Of a stretch of DNA of 64,000 bases, positions 1 through 8,175 are shown in pieces. A program made the position numbers and the translations under genes. The notes under the pieces were generated by a model that saw only the letters and a program-made list of their open reading frames with translations, had not been told where the DNA came from and ran no database searches. The DNA comes from Aneurinibacillus sp. Ricciae_BoGa-3 (lineage in GTDB: Bacteria > Bacillota > Bacilli > Aneurinibacillales > Aneurinibacillaceae), in contig NZ_CP116887.1 in NCBI RefSeq assembly GCF_028421645.1, positions 1,924,001 through 1,988,000 on the forward strand. The letters are read 5' to 3'. Every line of letters begins with the position of its first letter. The stretch's first letter is position 1.

Positions 1-1
1 T

Positions 2-910
2 GGCGCAACCACAATTATCCAACAGTATCGCACCACAGTGGCTGGTGTTGACCATATGACTTCCTATCACGAATGGTTGAATATCCAAAACGGATTGGCC
101 CCAACTACGAAAAATGTATTCGATCCTATCCCTCGTTATATCCGAAGTAATCGGGATTTAGGCGAATATGTTCATCGTGATTTTAATTATCAATCGATAC
201 TTTGTGCTTGTCTAATTCTTTTCAGCTTTGGAGATGCTGCACTAGACCCGGCCAATCCTTATCTGCGTTCACGAACGCAGGCAGGATTCATTACTTTTGG
301 TGCCCCGCATATTCTCGATTTGGTAGCTAAGGCAGCCCGGGTAGCGTTAGAGGCCGCATGGTTTCAGAAATTTTTGGTCCATCGCAGGTTGAGGCCTGAA
401 GAGTTTGGAGGGCGTGTGCATAACGTTTTAACGCGAGCTGCCAATTATCCCATTAATACAGAATTGCTTCATTCGCAGGCAATTTTGAACGTGTACAGCA
501 AGTATCACACATATCTGCTGCCTCAGGCATATCCGGAAGGGTGCCCCACCCATCCTGCCTATCCTGCTGGCCATGCCTGCATGGTAGGAGCAGGGGTCAC
601 CATGCTGAAAGCATTTTTTAATGAATCGTATATGATTCAGAGTCCTGTTGTAGCAAGTTCCGATGGTCGCTCATTGCTTCCTTACACTGAATCTTCTTTA
701 ACGATAGGCGGAGAATTGAATAAACTTGCCTCTAACATCGCTCTTGGCCGGGATGCGGCTGGCGTTCACTGGCGCTCTGACGGTTACATTGGCCTAAAGA
801 TAGGTGAAGCAGTCGCTATCGGAATCATTCGGGATTACAGGGCGACTTACAATGAAAAATTTTTCGGGTTCTCTCTTACCAAATTTGATGGTACTACCAT
901 AAGAATATAA
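2..910 (+). CDS. Vanadium-dependent haloperoxidase, C-terminal part (5' end outside window)
   Basis: The reading frame is open from the first bases, so this is the 3' part of a longer gene. Homologues run to roughly 450-600 residues. The visible part carries the vanadate/phosphate pocket of the PAP2-like superfamily: a Lys followed by R-R-L-R-P, the loop THPAYPAGHA (PAGH rather than the commoner PSGH), and GVHWRSDG with its catalytic-type His. Known members use peroxide to oxidise halides, and relatives are acid phosphatases. Which reaction this enzyme performs cannot be read from sequence. A GTG at 38 is in frame but the homology continues upstream of it, so it is not the real start. Confidence 0.85.
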   Translation, partial: GATTIIQQYRTTVAGVDHMTSYHEWLNIQNGLAPTTKNVFDPIPRYIRSNRDLGEYVHRDFNYQSILCACLILFSFGDAALDPANPYLRSRTQAGFITFGAPHILDLVAKAARVALEAAWFQKFLVHRRLRPEEFGGRVHNVLTRAANYPINTELLHSQAILNVYSKYHTYLLPQAYPEGCPTHPAYPAGHACMVGAGVTMLKAFFNESYMIQSPVVASSDGRSLLPYTESSLTIGGELNKLASNIALGRDAAGVHWRSDGYIGLKIGEAVAIGIIRDYRATYNEKFFGFSLTKFDGTTIRI

Positions 911-987
911 CAGGAAATATCCTAATGTGAGGCAAATAAGCCACGCATTCCCCTTCCAAATTGATTTGGTGGGTGAGTTTCACTACC

Positions 988-1338
988 ATGATAGAGGGTG
1001 GTCAAGTGTATTCAATTACCGTATCTGTGAGCAAGAGGGAACTTTACCTGTTGAAAGATGGCCAGGTCATCCGTACCTATCCCGTAGGTGTGGGCAAAAT
1101 GGTGACCGCAACACCTACAGGGGTTTTTACGATTATCAATAAAGCACCCAACCCCGGGGGACCATTTGGTGCCATGTGGATGGGGCTGAGCCTCCCGCAT
1201 TACGGAATCCATGGGACAAATGCTCCGTGGTCAATCGGCAAGTATGTCTCTAAAGGATGTATACGAATGTATAATGAAGATGTACTTGCGCTTTCGAAAA
1301 TAGTTCCGATCGGAACCGTTGTAACGATTACCTCATAA
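988..1338 (+). CDS. L,D-transpeptidase, YkuD family
   Basis: A single-domain YkuD-fold protein of about 116 residues. It contains the signature HGT...SKGCIRM, in which Cys is the acyl-enzyme nucleophile and the His lies upstream. Family members make 3-3 peptidoglycan cross-links or act on spore and cell-wall peptides. No signal peptide or LysM domain is visible. Family proteins usually begin with a short Y-x-I-x-V strand, so the start could be ATG 988 or the GTG at 1006, which has a better ribosome site (GAGGGTGG) just upstream. It follows the haloperoxidase by about 80 bp and precedes a wall-hydrolase-like gene. Confidence 0.85.
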   Translation: MIEGGQVYSITVSVSKRELYLLKDGQVIRTYPVGVGKMVTATPTGVFTIINKAPNPGGPFGAMWMGLSLPHYGIHGTNAPWSIGKYVSKGCIRMYNEDVLALSKIVPIGTVVTITS

Positions 1339-1361
1339 CATGGCCCGCGATGTTTTTCTCA
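1339..1361 (+). repeat. 23-bp exact repeat, copy 1
   Basis: A 23-bp sequence beginning CATGGCCCGCGATG directly after the L,D-transpeptidase stop recurs identically at 30936-30958. Read from its ATG, both copies would encode M-A-R-D-V-F-L and then diverge. This copy has no ribosome site. Confidence 0.7.
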
Positions 1362-1397
1362 TTTATTTCCCTGAAATCATTCAGAGCAAGGGATAAT

Positions 1398-1421
1398 AGG
1401 GCGGGGTGATTAAATCGCCCT
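1398..1421 (+). other. Hairpin between the transpeptidase gene and the following gene
   Basis: AGGGCG and CGCCCT form a 6-bp stem shortly before the ribosome site (GGGAGGAAG) of the next gene. The T-run that follows is poor, so this may be a weak terminator or a leader structure. Confidence 0.35.
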
Positions 1422-1450
1422 GTTAAATCTTAAGGCTGGGAGGAAGAAAA

Positions 1451-2359
1451 ATGACCGTTTATGAGGGAACGCATGTCTGGATATGGCAACCCTGGAACAT
1501 CTACGGCGGTGATGTGAATCAGCTCATTACAGCGTGCAAACAGAGAGGAATAGATGGTGTTATTATTAAATTCGCGAATGGTTCGCTTGCCAATGATCAG
1601 GTAAGCCAGCGTTTTATGGATTATTTTAAGAAGTATGCAGGGCCGCTAAAGGCCGCTGGCATAACGGTGGGTGGCTGGATTTATCAATACCTAACCGATC
1701 CTTTGTGTGAAGTTGACGCCTGTACGCAGGCAATTGGAGCCGGGGCTGACTGGATCGTTTTCGATGCGGAAACTGAAATCAAAGGGAAAGGTGCACAGGT
1801 TACCCAATTCCTGCAAGCTTATCGGGCCAAACATCCCCATACCGTAACGGGCTTGTCATCTTTTGCGATTGCGGATTATCACACCGATGAAGTACCTTTT
1901 GCTGAATACGCCAAGTATGTTGATGTTCTTATGCCGCAAATTTATTGGGATGAGATGAAGTGGCCGGTTGAAGTGGCTTTTCTTTCATCTGTTACTTCCT
2001 ACAAAAAATACAACAAACCTATTGCGCCTACAGGCCAGAGCTATCTCACAGCTAAACCTTCTGATATGGCTAAGTTTGTTCAGCTCTGTAAATCAAACGG
2101 TTTTAGACATGTTTCCTGGTGGGATTGGGATGAGGCCAGTCCTGAACAGTTAAATGCGATTGAGCAAAACCGAATACAGATCGTAAATTCAACACCGCAG
2201 CCTGTTCCAGAAGACTGGCGCATTCGGGAAATTAACGCAGCCCGAACCACTGGCATCTTTACAAGTGACCATAAACCGGGAGAGCCCGTAACGATTGAAG
2301 TTCTTGCCGCAGCTTTAAACAATCTTTACAAGCTAATCAAAGGGGGAAATAAAACATAA
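1451..2359 (+). CDS. TIM-barrel glycoside hydrolase-like protein with small C-terminal domain
   Basis: A 302-residue protein. The first ~250 residues look like a TIM barrel: V-W-I-W-Q-P at the start, DGVIIKFANG, GGWIYQY, then DWIVFDAETE, whose D-x-E pair matches the acid pair of GH25-like muramidases, then VDVLMPQIYWDE and WWDWDE near the end. The last ~45 residues (from DWRIREINAARTTGIFTSDHKPG) form a short repeat-like module seen behind lysin-type domains. There is no signal peptide. It probably acts on wall polysaccharide, but the substrate is inferred. The start is supported by GGGAGGAAG 5-6 bp upstream. No phage structural genes are nearby, so it is not called prophage. Confidence 0.55.
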   Translation: MTVYEGTHVWIWQPWNIYGGDVNQLITACKQRGIDGVIIKFANGSLANDQVSQRFMDYFKKYAGPLKAAGITVGGWIYQYLTDPLCEVDACTQAIGAGADWIVFDAETEIKGKGAQVTQFLQAYRAKHPHTVTGLSSFAIADYHTDEVPFAEYAKYVDVLMPQIYWDEMKWPVEVAFLSSVTSYKKYNKPIAPTGQSYLTAKPSDMAKFVQLCKSNGFRHVSWWDWDEASPEQLNAIEQNRIQIVNSTPQPVPEDWRIREINAARTTGIFTSDHKPGEPVTIEVLAAALNNLYKLIKGGNKT

Positions 2360-2424
2360 TGATCGCTATGCAGCGTAATAGCTGATAGTGCGGACCATGC
2401 AGTGCTATCAAATGATGCCGTATG

Positions 2425-2483
2425 CAAAAAAGAGGCGGAAAAATCGCCAACTGTACGGCAACGATTTCCGCCTTTCAAAAACA
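2425..2483. terminator. Bidirectional Rho-independent terminator
   Basis: GAGGCGGAAA and TTTCCGCCTTT form a long stem with A-rich and T-rich flanks. It lies between two convergent genes and can serve both strands. Confidence 0.75.
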
Positions 2484-2503
2484 GCTGTTCCCTTTTCTTG
2501 TCA

Positions 2504-2695
2504 CTAGACAACCTGTAAAGAAGTGGACTTTTCCAATGTTGTCTTGCACTTCTGCTGCAGACGCTCGAGCTCCTTATTCACAAAAGCGTCAAATCCCATT
2601 TCTTTTACCCATGGCATATTCATCTGGACAAACGGATGTGAATAATATGTGGCCAGCTTTTCTAACAGTTGATCATCCAGTACGACAAGTTTCAT
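2504..2695 (-). CDS. Small hypothetical protein
   Basis: About 63 residues beginning MKLVVLDDQLLEKLATYY. It is charged, with no membrane segment, and is predicted to be mostly helical. The GTG at 2698 or ATG at 2695 is preceded by AAAGGGG at a workable distance, and the bidirectional terminator follows the stop. I do not recognise the family. Confidence 0.45.
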   Translation of the reverse strand: MKLVVLDDQLLEKLATYYSHPFVQMNMPWVKEMGFDAFVNKELERLQQKCKTTLEKSTSLQVV

Positions 2696-2728
2696 CACGC
2701 GAATCAACCCCTTTATGAAATTATCCAT

Positions 2729-3061
2729 TCAATTTTTAGCGGTCCCGTTGAAATTCAACAAAAAGCATGGATAGTGAAGGAGAGAATCATTCTGGCTAGT
2801 TATATAGTATGTAGGTTCGTGAGGTCCAGCTGTTGTCCGGGTGTAAAAGTTGTATTACCTTCTTACCACCTTTTTCTATATTTTTAACATATGCGGTGGT
2901 CGGTTTTTGGGTTACATTGTTTTATATTCTGTTTACTTTTGTTTTATACCATCTTTTCGACATATTAGACGAAAAATTCAAAAAATAATGCCGAGAACAA
3001 TGCAATCAACACAATCCGGGAGGCGGCTGCAAGCTTGCCCCCCGAAAAATGTAAATCTTCT
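2729..3061. other. AT-rich intergenic stretch with no recognised gene
   Basis: About 330 bp downstream of the aldo/keto reductase gene and upstream of the small minus-strand gene. Only short frames without ribosome sites or recognisable motifs are present. Confidence 0.5.
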
Positions 3062-3964
3062 TCACTCGACTGCTTTGCCGGTTGTGCTCTGCAGAATCTC
3101 AAACCACTGCTGTCTGGAAAGCTGAATGTCTGCGGATTTGACGGCACTTCGAACTCGATCGATATTTCCGGAGCCTACAATAGGGATGATTCTAGCCGGG
3201 TGATTCAGCAGCCAGGCATACAATATCTGATCGATGGAATCAACCTGTAAATCCTTTGCGATTGCTTCTATTGTGCTGCGCAGACGGAGCCCTCTTTCAT
3301 CAGATGCATGAAAGAATTTTCCGCCTTCAAGGGGCGACCACGCCATAGGCGGGATTCTTTTCTCAAGGCAGTGATCGATTGTCCCATTGGTAAAACTCTC
3401 AATCGCCATCACTGAAATTTCAATTTGATTGGTCACCAGAGGAAAACCGAGATACGATTGCAGCATGTTAAATTGAGAGGGCGTAAAATTTGAAACACCA
3501 AAATGTATCACTTTGCCTTCTTCTTTTAACTGGGTAAAGGCTTCCGCCACTTCTTCCGGATTCATATAGGGATCCGGTCTATGTATTAAAAGCAGGTCCA
3601 GATGGTCTGTCCGCAGATTCTTAAGTGATTGTTCAGCGGAAGTGACAATGTGCTCTTTACTTGTATCGTAGTATTTAATCTTATGTTCTGGATGCTTACT
3701 GGAAATAAGTTTGATGCCGCACTTAGACACAAGCTGAAGTTTGCTGCGCAGCGAAGGTTTTTGTGCTAGTGCCGTTCCGAAAAGATCTTCACAGCTGTAA
3801 TTTCCATAGATGTCGGCATGGTCGAATGTTGTGATGCCCAACTCCAAGCATTCTTCTATAAAATGCAGCGTTGCATCTGCTGACATGTTCCACTCCGCTA
3901 ATCTCCACATGCCATGGGTTAATCTGGAGAACTCCAGGTTTTCACTTAACTTAACTCGGTCCAT
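3062..3964 (-). CDS. Aldo/keto reductase, YdhF-like
   Basis: A 300-residue NAD(P)H-dependent oxidoreductase of the aldo/keto reductase superfamily. The catalytic tetrad is visible as Asp and Tyr in DHADIYG, Lys in SKCGIK and His in LIHRPD. NADP-binding residues lie near IPIVGSGN in the C-terminal part. The layout resembles E. coli YdhF. The substrate is unknown, though such enzymes reduce aldehydes and ketones. ATG 3964 has GAGGTG 6 bp upstream. It is monocistronic. Confidence 0.85.
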   Translation of the reverse strand: MDRVKLSENLEFSRLTHGMWRLAEWNMSADATLHFIEECLELGITTFDHADIYGNYSCEDLFGTALAQKPSLRSKLQLVSKCGIKLISSKHPEHKIKYYDTSKEHIVTSAEQSLKNLRTDHLDLLLIHRPDPYMNPEEVAEAFTQLKEEGKVIHFGVSNFTPSQFNMLQSYLGFPLVTNQIEISVMAIESFTNGTIDHCLEKRIPPMAWSPLEGGKFFHASDERGLRLRSTIEAIAKDLQVDSIDQILYAWLLNHPARIIPIVGSGNIDRVRSAVKSADIQLSRQQWFEILQSTTGKAVE

Positions 3965-4017
3965 TTTTTCACCTCTCTATTAATTAACAAAAAATCTTTG
4001 TATATAATTATACCTGA

Positions 4018-4415
4018 AAAGCAACCTGGCGTCGCTTCGACGGATTTCTCCATAAAAATTATCGAAAAGAACATAAAATAGGCGAACAAAGTTTTAAAAA
4101 ACTATTAAAACTGCACGAATTGTAAGAGAAATAGTAGAGTAGCAGGTATAATAGAAGAATATTTGGCTCTAGTGAATGATTTACCTCTAAGTGAATTTTT
4201 TACCTCTGATAGAAACTATTACTAGAGTAATGCGTCTAATTATTTTAGCGGATAAAAAATGATACACGATTATCCATCAAACTAGGGCTCACCGCTTTTG
4301 TTAAACGATTGGTGCCAGCTAATTTTATAACTAGGCAAAAAGCCCGTATAACCGAAAGGGGGATGTGGGTACAAGTGCTTCTCACAATTGAGAAGGAATA
4401 TGTACAAACATACGT
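4018..4415 (+). promoter_or_regulatory. Long, possibly structured 5' leader of the glucosaminidase gene
   Basis: About 400 bp without a gene. It contains several small inverted repeats, including CTTCTCA/TGAGAAG at about 4380-4397, which overlaps the purine-rich ribosome site region. The segment GCCAGCTAA...TAGGC near 4314-4336 loosely resembles the 3' end of ydaO-type (c-di-AMP) riboswitches, but the rest of that consensus is missing. Structure is plausible and identity is unknown. Confidence 0.25.
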
Positions 4416-5051
4416 ATGATAAAAAAACTTTTATTAGGTGTAGCTGCTGCGGCTGTCATGGGCTCAAGTTCTTTGTTCTTTTTAAGCAATCAAAATGCTG
4501 CATATGCGGGGGGGATTTCCCAGAGTTATCCTTCCTATTCAGCTTATAAGGGACTTGAAAATAATAACTCCATTTTAGGACATGCTGTTGCGACTGAACA
4601 ACAAATGCTCGCATTTGCGAGGTCGATAAATCCTAAATTTCTGGCTGATTTACCTAAACTATACTTAGAAACAGGCAATAGATACGGCATTAAAGGCGAC
4701 ATAGCTTTTTGTCAGATGATTAAAGAAACCGGGTATCAGCGGTATGGGGGAATCGTACAATCAAACCAATTCAATTTTGCTGGAATTGGTGCGGTTGGAA
4801 ACAGTAAAACAAACAAGGGTAACTCTTTCCAAAATATGCAGCAGGGAGTGCTGGCTCATATCCAGCACTTATATGCGTATGCCAGTACGCATAGCCTCCC
4901 TGCCTCAGAGAAACTTGTGGACCCCAGATTTAAATATGTGACAAGAGGGATAGCACCTAATTGGAAGGACCTGAATGGCCGATGGGCTGTTCCAGGAAAA
5001 GGATATGGGGAAGATATCCTGCGTATTTACAATCAAATGCTTCAATTTTAA
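4416..5051 (+). CDS. Secreted glucosaminidase-domain protein
   Basis: A 211-residue exported protein. A signal peptide (MIKKLLLGVAAAAVMG..., cleavage probably after AAYA) is followed by a GH73-like N-acetylglucosaminidase domain. Family features are GDIAFCQMIKETGY, with the Glu as likely general acid, then QFNFAGIG and FQNMQQGVLAHIQHLYAYA. It probably cleaves glycan strands of peptidoglycan during growth or sporulation. There is no extra wall-binding domain. A long leader and a strong terminator bracket the gene, so it is expressed alone. Confidence 0.8.
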   Translation: MIKKLLLGVAAAAVMGSSSLFFLSNQNAAYAGGISQSYPSYSAYKGLENNNSILGHAVATEQQMLAFARSINPKFLADLPKLYLETGNRYGIKGDIAFCQMIKETGYQRYGGIVQSNQFNFAGIGAVGNSKTNKGNSFQNMQQGVLAHIQHLYAYASTHSLPASEKLVDPRFKYVTRGIAPNWKDLNGRWAVPGKGYGEDILRIYNQMLQF

Positions 5052-5062
5052 TCCAACTATGG

Positions 5063-5091
5063 ACGGGCTTATGCCCGTTTATTTTTTTAAC
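5063..5091 (+). terminator. Rho-independent terminator
   Basis: ACGGGC-TTAT-GCCCGT is followed by TTATTTTTTT, directly downstream of the glucosaminidase stop. Confidence 0.85.
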
Positions 5092-5232
5092 CCCTTCTTA
5101 AAGATATTCAAACAAATATAAAAGTTTTTTGCCTGTATTTATATATTGGGAATAATAGAGCACAGAAACGAAAAAGCTACACGCAAGGCTATTTTTCTGG
5201 CCGACAACAAGATAAAGAAAGGACGGGAACAT

Positions 5233-5586
5233 GTGCGACATGTAACGGCACTTCTTCTCAAATATATATTGGTAACCGCTATTCTTTATGTGATTCAAAT
5301 GCTGCTGTTTAGAGAGAACGTTTGGAATATCATCGTATTAGGCTTTGTTGTTACAATCGTATCGTATATTGTGGGGGATCTTGGCATTTTGCCTATGTCA
5401 GGAAATATAACCGCATCCATTGCAGATTTTGCACTTTCGTATCTCACCATTTGGTTAACGGAGCGATATGTTTTTGCGAACTATGCGACACCGGCTTCTG
5501 TATTTTTAGTTTCCTCACTCATCCTGGCTGCCGGTGAATGGTATTTCCATGGATACATGCAGCGTAATATTCTTACAGAGGCGTAG
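5233..5586 (+). CDS. DUF2512 (YndM-like) integral membrane protein
   Basis: A membrane protein of about 117 residues with four hydrophobic segments and the DUF2512 pattern (LLLKYILVT near the start, then VSYIVGDLGILP). The GTG at 5233, preceded by AAAGGACGG, is preferred. Frames upstream of it read as non-homologous charged residues. B. subtilis YndM-type proteins are of unknown function. It stands alone between terminators. Confidence 0.7.
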   Translation: MRHVTALLLKYILVTAILYVIQMLLFRENVWNIIVLGFVVTIVSYIVGDLGILPMSGNITASIADFALSYLTIWLTERYVFANYATPASVFLVSSLILAAGEWYFHGYMQRNILTEA

Positions 5587-5602
5587 TGCAAGCATGGCCA
5601 AT

Positions 5603-5638
5603 GGCTCTTACCAAGCGTAAAGGGCCTTTTTTTATTTA
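5603..5638 (+). terminator. Rho-independent terminator
   Basis: GGCTCTTAC pairs with GTAAAGGGCC (one bulge and one G-U pair), followed by seven T. Confidence 0.6.
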
Positions 5639-5730
5639 TCCTTAGTTTTTTAATCATCTCTTAATGCTTGTTCTTTAAAATGGAACTGTCTGTTATCGAG
5701 TAGAGGTATCGATTAAAGGGAGTTACCGGT

Positions 5731-6699
5731 ATGATTAAAACCTATTTTTACAACCATTCCGAACAAAAAATGGAACATGATATGGATTTGCGCAACGTCC
5801 ATGAATTTTTACGGTCGAACGAGGATCTGCTATGGATCGACCTATACAATGTCAGCAATCAAGAACTGCGAATGGTAGCTGACATTTTTAATTTTCACCC
5901 GCTTGCAATTGAAGATTGCCTGCATCATAGTCCCCGGGCGAAAATTGACAACTATGAGGATTACTATTTTTTTGTTTTTCATGCGCTTCGTTACCACGAA
6001 GAAAGCGATACAGAGATCACTACTGTAGAACTAAATGTGTTTGTCGGCCCGAATTATGTGGTTACGATCCATAAACGGCCCATGCTTTCCATTGGAAAGA
6101 TCGCAAAAGTCAGCCTTAAAAGCAAAGACTACATGAATAAAGGTGCAGATTATCTGCTTTATTCGATCGTGGATGGGATTACAGATGAGTACTTTCCAAT
6201 TCTGGATCGCATTAGTATTCGGATTGACGAGATAGAGGATGAAATGTATGACAATAGGATGGAAGAAGTTACCGAGGAGTTTCTGGCGCTCAAACGGACG
6301 CTTATCTTGATCAGGCGCGTAATTCTGCCGCAGAAAAGAATTTTCTCCCCAAGCTACGGACAGGATCCCTTTCCCATCCAGGAGCAGAATTTGCCGTTCT
6401 ACATTGACTTGCAGGACCATCTGGAACGGATTGCGGATTCAACAGAGACATTTAAGGAACTGGTAAATAGCGCGCTGGACACCTACTACTCCATTGTGAG
6501 TGCCAAGACAACGGAAAAATTAAACATCCTTACCCTTATTTCCACCATCATGCTTCCTTTGACGTTTATCACTGGATTTTTCGGCATGAATGTTCCCATA
6601 CCTTTCCAACATTCCGGTTATGAAACGCTTGCCATCACGTTTTTTATGATTGGGCTTGCGGTTTGGATGTGGTGGTACCTGCGAAAAAAATTTATGTAA
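5731..6699 (+). CDS. corA: CorA family magnesium/divalent metal transporter
   Basis: A 322-residue CorA/2-TM-GxN protein. The first ~260 residues form the cytoplasmic alpha/beta and long-helix domain, including HPLAIEDCLHHSPRAKIDNYEDYYFFVFHAL. Two C-terminal transmembrane helices follow. The pore signature GMN occurs in ITGFFGMNVP at the end of TM1, and a basic tail (LRKKFM) closes the protein. It forms pentameric Mg2+/Co2+/Ni2+ channels in the cytoplasmic membrane. It is a single gene with a convergent neighbour and a shared terminator. Confidence 0.95.
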   Translation: MIKTYFYNHSEQKMEHDMDLRNVHEFLRSNEDLLWIDLYNVSNQELRMVADIFNFHPLAIEDCLHHSPRAKIDNYEDYYFFVFHALRYHEESDTEITTVELNVFVGPNYVVTIHKRPMLSIGKIAKVSLKSKDYMNKGADYLLYSIVDGITDEYFPILDRISIRIDEIEDEMYDNRMEEVTEEFLALKRTLILIRRVILPQKRIFSPSYGQDPFPIQEQNLPFYIDLQDHLERIADSTETFKELVNSALDTYYSIVSAKTTEKLNILTLISTIMLPLTFITGFFGMNVPIPFQHSGYETLAITFFMIGLAVWMWWYLRKKFM

Positions 6700-6713
6700 A
6701 GCTTAAAGCGGAA

Positions 6714-6735
6714 GACCCGGAAACCATTCCGGGTC
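6714..6735. terminator. Terminator hairpin between convergent genes
   Basis: GACCCGGAA and TTCCGGGTC form a perfect 9-bp stem with a 4-nt loop between corA and the convergent hydrolase gene. Confidence 0.7.
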
Positions 6736-6739
6736 GTAC

Positions 6740-7894
6740 CTAAGCGATGCTTCCCGTCTGCAGGGACGGATTGTCGGCGAGACAGTCCAACACCCACCCG
6801 TGTGCTTTTTCGTCATAGAGCAACTCCAGATGATTCAGCGGCAGGCAGGTTTGGGCACGGATTTGTTTGGGATTTGAAGCCATTTGCTCAAGAGCGAGAG
6901 CGCTTTCTACAAAAACCAGCCCATCGCTTGGAGCCGAAGATTCTCCTGGTATGACACCGAAATAATTGCGGGTGCCTGCCAGCGCATACAAGGAGATAGG
7001 CTCAGGCAGGGGGTGGCTGAGCAAACGTTCAATCAATGAGCCTCCCTCCTGAATCGCAAGGTCAATACCCCTGGAGTGAAAGTAAAAGTCCTGGCCGCCT
7101 TCGTATAAGGTCCTCGCGCTGCCCAGTACAGGATACTGGTCATCCCAGCGGTAAAGCAGTTGAGATTGGCCGGGAAAATTTCCGCCATCCCTGTAAAGAG
7201 ACTGGTGGAGACAGTCAATAAAACGGCCGTAAAAATACAGGGAATCGCACGCCACAGGGGCGTTGATTTTCCTGTCCAGCACAAACCAGTTCGCCTGCAA
7301 ATTACGAAAAGGAAAATCTACGCCTTTGTTTGGCGCTCCCAGCATAATAAACTTTCGGAGATTGTCCTCGTAACCTGCACCGTATGGCTCAAGAAGATTA
7401 GTGAGATACAGGCGCGCAGGCACCCCTCCTTTACTGTGGCATACGATGTCGACGCTGAGGGCATCTGTTATCTCCTGTATGCGGGAGAGGGCATTAGCGA
7501 TCTGCAGCCCTTGAAGATAGTTATCACCATGAGAATGGGCGAAAGAGAGGGCGAACACCGGGATATCTGCTTCATATAGAGCATGAGCTAACCCAGCTGT
7601 TGCACCCGATCCAAGCCACGCCTTCTTCGCATAATGGCTGGCGCCATGTACAAGTAGCACCGGCGAATTATTTGCCCATTTTTTTCTTGGGATTTTGTAG
7701 TGCAGTAGGGCGTAGCGGGAATGCGGCGTTTTGGTTCCAAATTGGCTCACTAACTCTGCTTCATTATGAATACTTACAGGATTAAAGCGCTCCTGTGTAA
7801 ATTCCGGCCGCTTCCCTTCCAGCAATTCTACTCTATCCCAATAGCTGCCTGTTACAAATTCTGCAGCAACGGTGTAAGATTTGTTTTTCTTCAT
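6740..7894 (-). CDS. Alpha/beta-hydrolase (lipase/esterase-like)
   Basis: About 384 residues. PVLLVHGASHYAKKAW provides the HG oxyanion region and VDIVCHSKGGVPARLY carries the nucleophile elbow (H-S-K-G-G). A late PLNHLELLYD supplies a candidate His. The K in place of the usual variable residue of GxSxG is acceptable in the superfamily. There is no signal peptide, so it is cytosolic or cell-associated. ATG 7894 (MKKNKSYTV) is chosen with CTGGAG upstream. The substrate is unknown. Confidence 0.7.
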   Translation of the reverse strand: MKKNKSYTVAAEFVTGSYWDRVELLEGKRPEFTQERFNPVSIHNEAELVSQFGTKTPHSRYALLHYKIPRKKWANNSPVLLVHGASHYAKKAWLGSGATAGLAHALYEADIPVFALSFAHSHGDNYLQGLQIANALSRIQEITDALSVDIVCHSKGGVPARLYLTNLLEPYGAGYEDNLRKFIMLGAPNKGVDFPFRNLQANWFVLDRKINAPVACDSLYFYGRFIDCLHQSLYRDGGNFPGQSQLLYRWDDQYPVLGSARTLYEGGQDFYFHSRGIDLAIQEGGSLIERLLSHPLPEPISLYALAGTRNYFGVIPGESSAPSDGLVFVESALALEQMASNPKQIRAQTCLPLNHLELLYDEKAHGWVLDCLADNPSLQTGSIA

Positions 7895-7963
7895 GTCATC
7901 ATCTCCAGTCCCGCTCCACTCACGCGCACGCTCAAGTCGAAGTAGACCGCCTGTTGTTTGCAC

Positions 7964-8175
7964 TCTTCTTACTATATTTACCCCTACCGAAAAGAGTCCT
8001 ATTCTACTTTTGTCAATCCCTTTTTAAAATAAGAAAAAGGGCTCATGGAATTGTAAGCGTAGTTAAGTGCTCTCATGCAAAATTCATTTTTCCTTCATGT
8101 ATTCTCTATGTTTGTTTTATAAAATGGGCTTACAGTAAGAATGGGTAAGTTCTCGATGTATAGGGGGTTATATAG
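7964..8175. promoter_or_regulatory. Divergent intergenic region
   Basis: About 210 bp separating the minus-strand hydrolase from the plus-strand lipoprotein gene. It must hold both promoters. Nothing more specific than AT-rich blocks and the ribosome site AGGGGGTTATATAG before 8176 is seen. Confidence 0.4.

Noticed and set aside
1451..2359. Prophage endolysin marking a prophage
   Set aside because: The lysin-like gene stands among ordinary chromosomal genes with no holin, tail, capsid or integrase.
4018..4415. ydaO-type c-di-AMP riboswitch
   Set aside because: Only the 3' stretch GCCAGCTAA...TAGGC is reminiscent. The GGGGGAACC and GGGGUGAAUC-type blocks are not present.
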